64,000 nt of DNA from Sipunculus nudus. Lineage: Eukaryota > Annelida > Sipuncula > Golfingiida > Sipunculidae. The DNA lies in NCBI GenBank assembly GCA_026874595.1, contig CM049310.1, positions 79,727,056-79,791,055 of the forward strand. The letters are read 5' to 3'. Positions 37,341 through 49,410 of this stretch are shown here, piece by piece; positions within the stretch are counted from its first letter, which is position 1, and each line of letters opens with the position of its first letter. The position numbers and the translations under genes are program-made. A model generated the notes under the pieces. That model was not told the DNA's origin and did not search any database. It saw nothing but the letters and a program-made list of their open reading frames with translations.

Positions 37341-38600
37341 ATTATACATCCTCAGGCTCAATACTGTCGCTGCGAGAATAGGCGACGGTTACATTCGCTC
37401 TAATGCAGGTTTGACACAGCCAGAGAGTCGCAGAGACAATGTGACACAGTTTGCGACACCCCACGGTACATAATCTATCTCTATGACAATATGCAACAGT
37501 ATCCTACACTCTCAAGCCGCCATGTGAGTATCAACACTGTCGAAGCTACAATGTGCGACAATTTGCGACACACAGCCAAGTACATGTTTCTATCTCATGT
37601 TCTTTCTTAAGAGTGACTGTGTCGCAAATTGTTCAACATTGTCGCTGCGACGGCGAGGACTGTCGCATGGTAGCTTGAGAAGTAGAACATTGTCACAGGT
37701 GTAGAATATACACTTTGGTGCGTCTCGCATCCTTGCGCACATTGTAGATGTGACGGTCTGTAGTGTCGAAAGGTGTCTTGAGATGTAGGATACAATCGCA
37801 CGTCGCCGCTGAGGTGGATATTGTACTGGGGGTGTGCTTTATGTACTGTTGTATATTATCGATGCGAGGGTCTTGTCGGAGAGTATCTTGCGAAGACCTT
37901 ACTATCTCACAATGTAAGAGAGGTAGCATATATGCACCAGTCTGTTAGCTTACTATCGCACAGTGTCGAATCAGTTATATAGGCATCACAAGCTGTCGTA
38001 CATTGTCGCAGCAACGTTGTTCCTTATTGCATGCGATTTTACGATATAGCTCACTGTCACACATTTTCGCTGTCATAGAAGGCTCGAGTGTGGAGACGGG
38101 CGGCGTATCGTCGCACATTATAGCAGAAACAAGAATTTAAATACAGGAAATGTAAAACAAACTGTCGCACATTGTCGCTGCAACAGTCTGGTAGATTTAT
38201 TAACGTGGCACATTGAGGTTGGATAGATCGTGGTGTGTGTGTGTGTTTGTGTAACTATTGTTGATGCGACAATCTTGACTGTCGCATGGTGGCTTCATTT
38301 GTTGCTTACTGTAGTACATCGGCAAAGAGGTAATAAATGTACTTTGGTTTGTGTTGCATACTGTCCCAGAGACGGTGTATTTTGTCGCCTGCCGTCTTGA
38401 GAGTATGACTCACTGTCACACATTGTGGCCGCCGCAGAGGGGTTGGACGTGGAGAAAGACTGCGTTCCATCGCATAGAGATATGAATATGTAATTGTGTG
38501 TGTGTCGTTTACCGTCTCATTTTGTCACTGCCATGGTGTGAACTGCTGCATGGTGGCTTGAGGGTGTAGCTTTCATTATCAGGAAAAATGTTAGAGGATT
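37340..38600. repeat. Decayed TGTCGC minisatellite with a head-to-head centre
   Basis: Motifs such as CACATTGTCGCTGCGAC, CTGTCGCATGGTGGCTTGAG and GAGTGTAGGATAC recur about every 100 bp (37,650, 37,747, 37,858, 38,165, 38,260, 38,370, 38,525) with strong divergence. Left of 37,593 the same motifs are in reverse complement. GACAATTTGCGACACA (37,557-37,572) mirrors TGTGTCGCAAATTGT (37,618-37,632), and GCCGCCATG mirrors CATGGTAGC further out. The source may be a dead element with subterminal repeats or a satellite; I do not recognise it. Confidence 0.55.
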
Positions 38601-40660
38601 TGAGCAGAGGGCTGTACATTTTCGGACCTCCCTTATACCAAGCCTCTTCATTTTGGTTGAATATAGGATATTGAAGGAATCATTGGTAAATAGTAACGGT
38701 TTCGTCAAAATGGAGGTAATCCCAAGGCACTTGGCAGCCCGTAGAAATCAAACAGTTCATTGGTTGAAGTTTTTGTAATTTTGCCTCATAACCTAGCCTC
38801 CAAAAATACAATGTTTGCCTAAAACACGAAATGAGAGCAATCCACGTGGGGATCATCCCGTTGCTCATATGTGACCAATCCACAAGAAACCGGGAGTTCC
38901 CTCCATCCGTGGCCCTCCTTTAAAGGGGGAAGCAAATAGCTGCTATTTTTGGAGATCGGCCAAAGGAGATCGCATAGGTCGAGGAGAGCCCCCCTCCCCC
39001 AACTACATGAATCGCAGAATGAAGTCCTTGTCCAATCACATTGGTGGTATATTTAACTCACGTTGCTACTGCTCCGTAACTTTTTATCAATCCCGACTTT
39101 GTGGGATATCAAGTAGTTGAAATTTGTGTAGATCTGCTTCAAATCGGCCGATGAGAGGGAAACCATGAATCGTAGAATGGCATATGTGCGTAGTGTATAC
39201 ACATTAGACGGAATCGGACTCACACGAGTATGAATGTGATTAGGTTTTATGGCGTCAAATTGGCCACCAACAATGCACCGGGGCTTTCGAATACACCAGC
39301 AGCGACGAGGATAATGAACTGCTTCAGGGCAAGTTACATAAACATGGGTGTTTTAGTGGTAATGACTCCGTGCAATAAGTAATGTTTGTAAGCATTCGCA
39401 TATATAGCAGGTAAAAAGTAAACAGAAGGTGGTCTCTCGAAATGTAACAAATATGAATTAGAGTTTGATGTATGAATAAAGTCGCTTATGCGCATGTGAT
39501 CATTAATGCGTGACCACCTCTTGTAGAATTCATTTAATTCTTTCAGAATTATGAGTTTATTAACTGTTCAGATGAAATGTAAAAAAACGACGTTATAACA
39601 CTAGAGAGAAAGTTCGGTCCGCTTCCACATGCATCCCGTAACACATCCCCTCTTAAAAGCATGCAGAACAAGATTAATTAATCCACGCCAAAAAGTTGAA
39701 TGTTATTTGTTAGATTATCATTCGGATCAGGGAAATATATTTGGCCAATCCTGATTTGATACATTGTCGGTTGCACAGATAACGGGTGTTCAAACTGCTT
39801 AGAAAATCAAACTTTACTCGTGTTACAATTTGGTCTAATTTTATGTGCACCCAGTAACGACACATATAAAGCACATAATCAGATGTCAACATCTGGGAGG
39901 TTGTACAATTCATGCCAGAAATAATGAGAAATATGTGCTCTTATATGAATTTTAATCAGTACAGACATAATTTTCATAGTTTATAGTCATCTGTTTAGTG
40001 ATACCTTCTGACACAATCATTTGTCGGGTTACAGGAAATATTATCTGTTGAGAGAATTCTTTAAAATTTCAAGTGCAGATAATATGACTCATACCTTATC
40101 ATGCCTATTATATGTCATTCTTAAATTAACCAATACATTGGCAAGTGGCAGGTATAATTCAGACCTTTTATATATCAAAGTTGAACATGCATATCCAATT
40201 ATTTTCTAATTAGTATGCAGTGTTGAATGTATGAAATGTAAGGCAATATGGACGAATTATTATTAATATATGTCACATTATTATGGGCTGGTTCAATAAT
40301 TGCCGACTAATTCTTATGATATTTTAATATTCTAATGGTGTCAACAAAAAAATATTTTTTTTTATTCAACTGAACACTTTCAGATTGCCTTATAATGTCC
40401 CAAAGTGATGTTTTCTGTGTAGAATACAGGTATCGGTGAGCTGGATTTTGTTTTTCATGCAGATTTTCCTGCTCGGTAACTTACACAATGTAGGTCAGTT
40501 TTATGGTTATACAGGGGAAAATTTAGATCTTCTGGAAAGTGGATTGTGATTCCTATTTTTATGGTGAATATTAAAGTGATCTCTCATTCTCTGTGTGATT
40601 CTTTTTTATTATATGATTTGCGCCTTAATTTCAGGTACCATATTGCTTGGAACTATAAAA
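38600..40660. other. Unique stretch without supported genes
   Basis: Some short minus-strand frames (38,517-38,883) lie in different phases and could be a decayed coding piece, but no family is recognisable. The rest is AT-rich with no repeats or splice-framed exons that I can support. Confidence 0.2.
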
Positions 40661-40668
40661 GTAAAGTT

Positions 40669-40748
<80 letters not shown>
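40669..40748. repeat. (TA)n microsatellite
   Basis: About 80 bp of TA with two interruptions (TTTA and TGTA). Tyr-Ile repeat frames across it are artefacts. Confidence 0.95.
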
Positions 40749-40749
<1 letters not shown>

Positions 40750-40751
<2 letters not shown>

Positions 40752-43184
40752 AAATTTCCCTGACATATGCTTGTAAAAATTACATGCCATAGTTGCTGCA
40801 TTCGCCGTTATAATTAGACATTCTTTTATACAAAGTTATGCAAGTTAATGAGCGCAATTACATTATTCGGTATTTAGTTTTTTTCGTTAGTTTCTGGCGT
40901 GTGTTATATTATAATGAAAGATATTTGTCTGATTAGGCTTTGTTTTTCTTCCGTTACTTGGATGTGAAATGTGCATCTCACTTGGTCACGCCCTAAAAGG
41001 CTCAAAGGGATGTCAACAAGGCTGCACATTTCCTACATCAATTTCCTTCATGCGTGGGTCAGAATGAAAAGCGCACCTGCGCTAATGATCAATAGAACAT
41101 GTAAGAATCGTGCAGGAATTTCTTTATTCCTTGCCAGTTCGAAATATGAAACAGGCATGTGGCTCATTTGCATATGCCTGTTTATATCAATGGTGGGTCA
41201 ATTGTGAGAAAGATATATGTGTAGATGTATATACAGTTGTACTCGACTGTAAAATAACCTAACTTACGTTTAATTGGTATGTTGTTGTTTTGAACATATC
41301 AACATTTGAAAACTAAATGCGAACATGTAAAGGTGTTTTTATTACCTTTCCACATTAGAGTCTTATTCTTGAGGGTGTCTTTCATAAGTGTTCATATTCT
41401 TTAGATCATTCTATCTTACAATTATTGATATCGTAAAATAGGTCCCCCTATTCTCTTTCTTTATTCTTACCTTCATATGGTATAAAAATCTCAAAGGGTC
41501 ACTTCGTCACATCATTGTGTTTGATTTGAATCTTTGTCACTTCCTTTTCGGTTTTAAGTTTATACTCCATAAATATAAATAAAAAAAGATAGTAAATATA
41601 ACCGCGATTTCTATAAAACAGACATTTTCTATTATTGCTCCTATAATTTTCGAACACACAGGTGAAAACTTCTCAGACGTAGCATTCTTATAATATGGGA
41701 TACCAGAGAGGTAGATCTTATCTGATAAAACAAATAGTTTAAATAACCGTGTGTTTTGTTGTTTTGTTATTTATTTTCTTCAATTTATTTAGATAAATGT
41801 GATCTTAAGAAGATGATGGCTCATCCTGATTTTTCTGAAAATAAGGTGAGGAAATGGGGAGCCATATTGTCTGACTAGGCTCTTTCATACAAGTATGATT
41901 AAAAAATAAATTTTACAAGTGTTGGCAAGGGTCTTCTATCGGAGAAATCCTGAACATATACGTGGATTAATTGTCATTTATTATACGAAAATCACCCTTT
42001 AGGAAACCGTTTCGAGCACCACTGAATCAACAAACTTTAATCAGAATTCTACCTATGGGCTTTGGTTTCCGTTTATGATGCCAACTGCTGTATATATTTC
42101 TGACCACCATATAATTGAATAAGGTAAATATGTTGTCCAATAATGCCCGATAATGTTTATTACAAAACATTGTAAATAAAACTGAATGGTTCAAACTATG
42201 TTAAGCAAAATATAAACTGAGAAAGAAAAATATATCATTGTTTTAGTTCTGTTTATATTAGTTGGTTGGTAAGTGGTACCTCCAGCGACTCTACAATCAG
42301 CTGGGACACATGAACATCCACCACATCATTGTTGTTATAAAGAAGAAGGATGTTTTGTCCTATACCACCTTTGATATACGGGAACGGTAACAATATTTAC
42401 TTTGACTTTAATAACCGTTTACGGCACAGGAATACGCAGATTAACACTCAAAAGACACCGACATGGTCAATTATAGATTTAGTGGCTGATGTTTCTCTAG
42501 AAAGTGATTAGTTTCCAATGAAATCGGTTTAGACCGGGGTCCATGGTTTAATTAAATTCTAAAGAAAAATCATGCTATATATGATTTAGAATATAACAAA
42601 CTTTTATAATTCGCAAGGGTATTCACAAGTTACAAGATTCATATCACTATCATGTATTTAGTATCATGGATGCCTGAATACTAGGCGACTATGATTTGTG
42701 GTCAGGAAATATTCTGTACTGATAAAATTCTTCTACAGGAATGTCCGATCTAGTTTATGCTGTAACATGTTATGTACATCAATATTTTATCGATGGTCTG
42801 TTTTAGCAAAAAATGTTTTCGTTTGCAGTGCCTGGTCGTGTGAAAGGTCAGGAATTATGACGCCCTTACCAGAAGTAGGCAAATATACTCTGGATAATGG
42901 AAGTTAGTGTATTTTATTTTGTAACACATAACATACTATCTTAAAGTCCGTCAGGCCAGGGTTTGAAATAAACATTACTGACATTTATTCTTCTATACAG
43001 GAGTTATCGTAACATATGTTCATTTTTTATGTACTTTCGTGAATTAACTTTGTCGATTTCAATTTAAATTTCATCTATATTCAGCCGCCTAATATTAAAC
43101 TTTTAACCATTTCAAATACATCAGTTTCATAACTCAACGATTTTTATTTCAGAGTAATAACTACTTATGTATTTGTATCTGCAG
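40750..43184. other. AT-rich stretch upstream of the Ig-like exon
   Basis: A possible acceptor GTTTGCAG at about 42,830 is followed by an open AWSCERSG...LPEVGKYTLDNGS piece ending in TAG at 42,905, with no clean donor. It could be a decayed exon of the gene to its right. Nothing else is supported. Confidence 0.2.
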
Positions 43185-43385
43185 ATTCCCAGGTCTTTTT
43201 CATGAAGCAAAACCAAACTTATCTTAAAATGCTCCACTGTGTGGATGTTGATAATGGTCTCTGTCAAGAACCTGCCTGGTACATCTTCAGTCGCGATAGA
43301 AATATGCCAGAGGCTCATCTGACAGAAGCTACAGACCATCTCGTCTGTGTTGACACGACCTCGTACATTACAAAGTTAAAAAAAG
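43185..43385 (+). CDS. Isolated Ig-like exon (phase 1-1, GC donor)
   Basis: An acceptor TTTGTATCTGCAG ends at 43,184. The exon is 201 nt, exactly 67 codons between phase-1 boundaries, and is open throughout. The translation has QNQTYLKMLHCVDVDNG, then PAWYIFSRD, then HLVCVD. This resembles an Ig domain with a strand-B cysteine and strand-C tryptophan, although the spacing to the last cysteine is short. The donor is AAAAG-GCAAGT, the consensus of the rare GC-AG intron class. Downstream a 19-nt segment with CATTTCAG before and GTAAGT after (43,852-43,870) would either end the frame (CTGN stop) or be a micro-exon. No signal-peptide or membrane exon was found nearby. The Ig assignment is tentative, but exon status is fairly convincing. 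Confidence 0.45.
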
Positions 43386-45807
43386 GCAAGTAATGCTGTG
43401 ATAGTGTGTTGTTGTAATATTTATAAGCCAGGTGGTTAGATAAAGAAAGAATTTGTAGGGTTACGGTAACACTAAATAAAGGATCCATTGTTGTTTTAGA
43501 TTATCTGATTATCTGTTTATAATTTAATATATTAATTGTCATTTATCTTTTATGTAGGCCAAGGGCCATAGCGATTCGCGTTTATAAGAGGCCTGCTTAT
43601 TGTCGGGGTCTAACAAATTTGAAAATCTTTTTATGTAGTCTTGGATTTTTTCTAACTAATGATGTTATACCAGACAGAAATCTAAACACATCAAGATTGT
43701 AAAACTCAAGAGAAACCTTTTCAATGATTACCAATTATAATCTAATCTTGAAAGATTGTCTTATGTTCGACATCCATATACATAAAGATACTGATAGCAA
43801 TTTGGATTTTAATGTGTCTTCTTGCTAATTTTATAGCTTTTATCATTTCAGGGTGTACCGGAAACTAACGGTAAGTTATGTATATTATAGTTAAACATGG
43901 TTCATAAACTTAACTATATTGTAAACAAAATGCAACATGCGAAAAGTAAATACATATATTACTATATGTCCGCTCATTAGCTCCATGCAGTGTTATACTT
44001 TATTTATTTGACAACTAAATGCAACATGGGAGTAAGTCAATCTGACTTTTCAGCAAGAGATCTCCTGGATCAAACAAACCAGAATCCTAAAGTTTGTGGT
44101 ATCTTTGATATAAAGTTTATTAGATTTGTACATGTCTCCCATATATTTCAGAGCTCCAATAAGGCTGGCACTACTTGGTGAAGAACTCTAGCCTAATGTA
44201 TCATCAGCACTGACATTTGTTGATTGGGACATCCTTCATGCATTTATCTAATAGGACCGGTTAGGCCTATATATCTGGTGTGGTTTCACTGAGACTCTAA
44301 TCTGATGTTGCGTTTACACAATATTGATCAATGTATTGTGGGTGGAGGTTAAAATTACTATATTACACACACAGTAGTGTCTCAGCAATAAACTAGCATT
44401 TCATAACGTCTTCTTTGGTTTATATTATGTTCTGGTTTGATTTTGACCGTGGGAAAATGGGGATCGAACAATAGAATAAGAATATCTGTAAAACATATGG
44501 TGCGTCAACATCTGAGAACAAACGCACTGTAAAAGGGAGAGAACTTATTTATAGACTGTGCTAGGTGACTATGATTTTTATCAATTACCCACACGGACAT
44601 AAGACTTAACGTGGCACGAACACCTACATTTAAAAGATGCACCAAACTGTGCTGTAAAGACAACCGACAGAAAGTAACGGGCGTAATACAGCATTATGTG
44701 TTTCACTTGCCATAACAGGAATCGGCTATACGTTGTGCAACCTTGAAAATAAGTTCAAGGTAAAAAAATAAATGTCAGATGCTAATCAGACATAACATAG
44801 ATCCAGCGCAAATAAAGGGTAGATGAGAGATAAAACAAATGGTTGAACCCTATCATCAACCCCATAGTTGGAGGTTTAATAAACCTTGAAACTGTTTTTG
44901 CACGAAAAGCATATGGCAATGTAATACTTGTCTGATATTAATAATACTGATATTTGAAAGATATCACAATTATAAGATTAGTTTGCTCCATTCTATCCCC
45001 GTACAAATGGGATATATGTTTGATATGTTTAATTTTATTAGTAAAATAGTAATGTGTCATGGGTTTTAATCCAACAATTTTCGATCCAAGATCAAACCGC
45101 TAACAAAACCTTAAGACAAGCGAAATGTACACACGGGTTCTAAGCCGTGTTTGCCAGTGTAACTAATATTAGATTTCCTTGGAGGTTCTGTGAAGAGCTC
45201 TGTGATCATTAAGTTGAAACGAACGTTCCGGTATAGCTCATATTCCTTGCCATGACCGAAAATAAGCTAGGTCTACAAGAACACAGTATAAACCATTCCT
45301 TCAAATTCAATCACTATTCTACTGTTTCCACAAAATGAACAGCTTGACAGCTTAAGCAGATATCGTGTTTCCTATCATCCCTCAGCTTTTATAGTTGAAT
45401 AGCTTATGACATATCACGTGTATATGTTTCCACGATATATATATTTTATAGAAATAGTCATTTCAGATCACAATTATTTTCTTCTTGAAAACCCCTTTAT
45501 TTCCATCCATGAGTTTTCTTGAAGTCGTCATAATAGAACACAGTGCAACAGTTTTCATACGTTCCATAAATACTGAAGCATGTTTCAAGAGTAAAGAGCA
45601 AATCGTTTTATTGCAGATATTCTGTGTAACATTATTCTTACATTGTTATTCTGGTTAACATATACACTGGTGGTCGTTCAGGTTGTTTAGGTATACAGGA
45701 TACATTTGAAGTCTAAATACAGCTAGTTGTGAAAGTGTGTATATTTAGGAAGTTTAAATAAGTGGTATTTATATCGCTCATTTTATGTTATAAAAAAAGA
45801 TAGTCGA
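43386..45807. other. AT-rich intergenic or intronic stretch
   Basis: Apart from the 43,852-43,870 micro-exon candidate and an acceptor-like ATATATTTCAG near 44,152, I see nothing that can be supported. Confidence 0.25.
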
Positions 45808-45875
45808 TCAGCGTTTCTCAGCTTTTACCATGATGCCGTTTTTCCACCGTATAAGAAGATTGAGTTCCAGGTCAG
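45808..45875 (-). CDS. P450 last exon
   Basis: After the acceptor ACCGGTGAAG the phase-1 exon reads DLELNLLIRWKNGIMVKAEK, R and TGA at 45,808-45,810. It corresponds to the C-terminal beta strands of CYP3 enzymes (xPLxLxxx...GxxLKVExR). It joins the haem exon without a phase break, so these two exons alone look functional. Confidence 0.75.
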
Positions 45876-46422
45876 CTTCACCGGTAAAATGAGTAAAGGA
45901 ATTAAAAATTCATTTAATCACTAAGATTGTATTGGCATCTCGATTTTTTAACCAGAACAATCTATTAATCCGTAAATATTTCACATTCGCGACATTATAA
46001 ACTAAATATATATACCAGATATAGATGTTCGTTTTGAATATTATTTGATAAACACAGTAACGCTCATAAAAGCGTAATACATAAGTCCAGTCAAGGTCTG
46101 TAGAATATCTTTAAAGATCTTTGATAAAATATATGTGTATTTAATGGACGCTTTATTCCTGGTTTTATGTATAAATGTATAAAAAAATAATTATGGTAGT
46201 ATTTGGTTTAAAAAATATGTAAAAAGAATATTTAGGAAACAAACGATTTTCTATTGTTCACTTTGCATACACATAGCCCTCGGTCGAATATCATGAATCC
46301 AAAATGCTACAAGGTTGGATTTTGTTCCACAGTCAGTCTCTTTATTGAAAATTGTAATAAAAGCGGTAATAAGTATCCTATTGTCTCAGTTCAGTAAATG
46401 TTTGGTTACACTATAGAATTAC

Positions 46423-46580
46423 TCAACCCAGCAGACAGTAGCTTGAAATTCTCGACCAGTTTTGAACACGCCATCTTCATCTCCATGAACCCCATCCTCA
46501 TCCCGATACAGTGACGAGGACCAAGCCCATACGGGAGGAAGGACATGAGAGGCCGATCTTTCTTTCCTTCAGCTGTAAAC
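46423..46580 (-). CDS. P450 haem-binding exon
   Basis: The acceptor TATCCATAG is followed by FTAEGKKDRPLMSFLPYG, then LGPRHCIGMRMGFMEMKMAC. FLPYGLGPRHCIG fits the P450 signature FxxGxRxCxG, with the cysteine as proximal haem ligand. The exon is 158 nt, entering in phase 2 and leaving in phase 1 at TTGA-GTAATT, which joins in frame to the last exon. The invariant residues are all intact. Confidence 0.85.
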
Positions 46581-47207
46581 CTATGGATACAGGTTAATTT
46601 ACATCAATGATTACAAGAACAGTAAGGCTGGATACTGTAGGGTATTCCTGTTGTCATGTTACGATTTTTTTTTTTGGTGCATACAAAATGAAACACTATG
46701 CATATATTTTTAACACCGTGAATCACGTAAAATTTAAAATACTAATCTGGAAAATATTTCAGGCATCATTTCCCGAAATTCGGCTGGTTTGGAATCGTCA
46801 GTTTTGTTATTTAGTAGACACACTTTGGTTGCACTGCAGGAATCCCTAGAATTGAATTATGCCACAGGCAATCTACAAGTAAGGTCTGATTTAATTTGGC
46901 TGATTAAGCCCTCAGATGTTAGGGCAGAGCTTTGACATAGTCAGAAACTCTGGAGAAGAGAGAGATCACTCTATAAGTGCCTTCTGTCTCTCGTTCAGGA
47001 AAATAATCGCCAATATAATTAATCGCGAGACCTTTAAATCGCCATCCTTTAACCGGTTTGAGGCCATCCCGCCCAAAAATTTGAATTCGAACAATTAAAA
47101 TATGAAAATGAAGCAATCCTAGTAACTTTATCATACAATCTTACATAATAGATACAGAACATGCGTTATGTCCATCATCCCATCATATTGGCATACGGTC
47201 ACATCAC

Positions 47208-47301
47208 TTGCTTTTGTCTGTGAAGTTGTCAAATTTCTTTACCAGGACTTTTCTTAGAATTTCATTAACTCCAATGACGATGCTTCGATCCCGTCTTTGA
47301 T
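47208..47301 (-). pseudogene. P450 exon 4: beta1 strand and helix B
   Basis: After the acceptor TTTTTATTCAG the frame reads QRRDRSIVIGVNEILRKVLV, then KKFDNFTDKSK. This aligns with the QPVLAITDPDMIKTVLVKE... segment of CYP3 enzymes. The exon is 94 nt against 100 in CYP3A, and the entry phase does not fit exon 3 (two bases instead of one). The exit is CAA-GTGATG, one base before the conserved boundary. Together these point to small indels. Confidence 0.65.
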
Positions 47302-48026
47302 CTGAATAAAAAGTTTACAATGAACACATGACAACACTATGTCAAGAGAAAGCTAAGACTCATAACTATATTATAAGATGACTCCCTCCTTCAGTAACGC
47401 TAAGGGTGACAGTTGGACTGTTTTAAACAAATAAGGTAACATTGACATTATATGACAAACCTGACACCCATCTTATATTGTATCTTGTAGCAGGACTTGG
47501 GTACTGAAGTGTGTATGTGCATGGTTTTATATGCCCTCGCATATATGCTGTCAGCTGAAGAGCATTGTATATAAAACCAACTCCTGCAAAGGAGCAGTGA
47601 GAGATTATTGTTCGATGGCAGATATGATAGAGTTCAAGAATTTCAAAGAGCGTTAGTAAGTTGTTGTGCAGTTTTATCGTAACGCTCTTCAGCGCTGATC
47701 GGATCGCGCACCCTTCAATTTTAAAAGATATAAAGGACCTTCCTGGGTAAGCGAGGTACTTCTACAGGATAAGCTTAAAACTGTTTTTATTTTACAAATT
47801 CTATTCACTCTCAATGTTCTAGATGATTGAGTTCAATAATCGTTTCCGAGACATAATTAGAGAAGAATTGGTACAAATCCACCATGGGCCAGTGCTAATA
47901 TTAATTATGGATTAATTTATAACTGACTGAATGTGCTACGTTTTATGGTATCTTATCGTATAAGATAAACCGAAATAGCCCTAATGAAATCTAAGAATAA
48001 GTCCGATGAAGATTTTTTTGTTTTAC

Positions 48027-48079
48027 CTGAAATACTTTCGGAACTTCTTCAAATTAAAAGCGTCATACCTTCCAAATCC
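48027..48079 (-). CDS. P450 exon 3: 53-nt exon
   Basis: Acceptor TTCTTTTGTAG and donor TTTCAG-GTAAAA enclose exactly 53 nt encoding GFGRYDAFNLKKFRKYFR. It enters in phase 0 and leaves in phase 2. The CYP3A exon GFCMFDMECHKKYGKVWG is also 53 nt with the same phases, and the glycine-aromatic start and K-K/Y spacing align. This is the strongest structural match in the gene. Confidence 0.7.
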
Positions 48080-48522
48080 CTACAAAAGAATGAATAAATA
48101 CATATCCAGAGCATAGTATATGCCTGTACTAACAAGTAGAGATAATCCATGAACATGCACTTTAGTTGATATTGGCAGTGTAATACAGGTTGATATATAG
48201 ATACGTAGGATGAAGGATATCCTTTTGCAAATATATATTTGCAGAAGCTAATTATCATGTAATTGTGTATACATTTTAGAATTTCCTTCGGACTCGTTAA
48301 GTCTTAATCTTTATTTATATATGCCACATAATCTGAATTTGAACTGCAGTGAACAACTTTATGATAAAAAAAATATTCTATCCGTTAATTCTTTTTGAAT
48401 TTACTTTTTTTCTTTATCGAAATATATACTATCCTAGTACACTGAAGGAGAAGAAACGTACATGGATCTAGTAAGGTGCACTAGATATATTTGATATAAC
48501 TGTTAGCATTAATTGTTCAGAA

Positions 48523-48654
48523 CTTGCCATCTTCATGATTTAGACGAAGTTTTCCAAACAAAGGAAGTTGGGTTGGACCAGGTACATGGCTCAGTGTATT
48601 GCTCAGTAGCGGCCAGACAACTTCGGTCAAAAAGGTCCATATAAAAATCCAATA

Positions 48655-48656
<2 letters not shown>
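48523..48656 (-). pseudogene. P450 exon 2: proline-rich hinge
   Basis: The translation contains HVPGPTQLPLFGKL, matching the PGPxPLPxxGN hinge that follows the anchor in microsomal P450s, and ends LNHEDGK. In CYP3A this exon ends in phase 0 after the same lysine. Here the expected donor reads GGCAAG-TTCTGA, and GT appears only one base earlier (CAA-GTTCTG), out of phase. The acceptor is uncertain because a (TA)n tract abuts the 5' side; 48,656 is the far limit, and CTGAG at about 48,600 is an in-phase alternative. Confidence 0.65.

Positions 48657-48703
<47 letters not shown>
48657..48703. repeat. (TA)n microsatellite inside the P450 gene
   Basis: About 47 bp of TA directly upstream (in gene orientation) of the hinge exon, probably eroding its normal acceptor region. 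Confidence 0.9.
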
Positions 48704-48706
<3 letters not shown>

Positions 48707-48719
48707 ATGATAAAAAAAT

Positions 48720-49240
48720 TATATAAATCCTATATAATAATATATATTTATTTATTTTTCCAACATTCTGCAGGGTAGCAGAAGATAACATCTATTGAAA
48801 GCAAGGCCCTATTATCAACAGTGCAATAAAATAAAATTACAAGTTACAATACAAATATTAATTTAATGACATACTAAGACAGCAAAACTAATACAAACGT
48901 ATAGATTATACTTTAAAACCATTAGGTTACCATGTACATTTCGGTACTAAGTGTGATACGATAGCAACAAACGACTATGCTAGATAAATAACTTTGTACA
49001 GTATAAGAAACAAGATACCGCTGCAACACTGGTGAAGTATAAACGCGATACTTTCTTTTGAAATGCTGAAAATTGGAGAGCGTTTGACGTCGAGAGGAAG
49101 GGTATTCCAAAGGGCACAGCCTGCTTACAATCGAGCAGCCTTATAGTATTCGATGCGTCATTTCGGAAGGATACTGTTATTGTTATGGGCTGAGCGTGTG
49201 GGATAATGGTGTGAAATATTGGCACGCAACATGACGTTCA
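48720..49240 (-). mobile_element. CR1-like LINE 3' tail
   Basis: Minus-strand translation near 49,130-49,060 gives CALWNTLPLDVKRSPIFS and then (with a shift) AFKRKYR. This is the LWNSLPxxxRxxxSLxxFKxxLK tail that ends CR1/L2-type reverse transcriptase proteins. The remainder (down to 48,720) would be the 3' untranslated end. The copy is heavily 5' truncated, as is usual for this group, and lies in an intron of the P450 gene. Confidence 0.45.
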
Positions 49241-49410
49241 TCAAGATGAGGACGAAGATGAGTGATTGGTTGAGGAGGAAGAACGACTCGGTAACATCAG
49301 GTTAGATTAATCTGATTAGTAAATATACTTTACCTGATTAGTAAATACACTTTAACCTTAACAAGAATGATAACTTCAAACATGATTCAATCAAATACCA
49401 TTAAACGTAC

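Noticed and set aside
40546-40792. Open frames rich in Tyr-Ile repeats (also at 25,400-25,631, 11,135-11,383, 51,872-52,207, 62,448-62,804)
   Set aside because: They are translations of TA or GA microsatellites and have no conserved flanks as proteins.
46919-47134. 71-codon minus-strand frame considered as a missing P450 exon
   Set aside because: Contains no P450 motif (no WxxxR, AGxDT, ExxR or PERF) and no phase-compatible splice sites.
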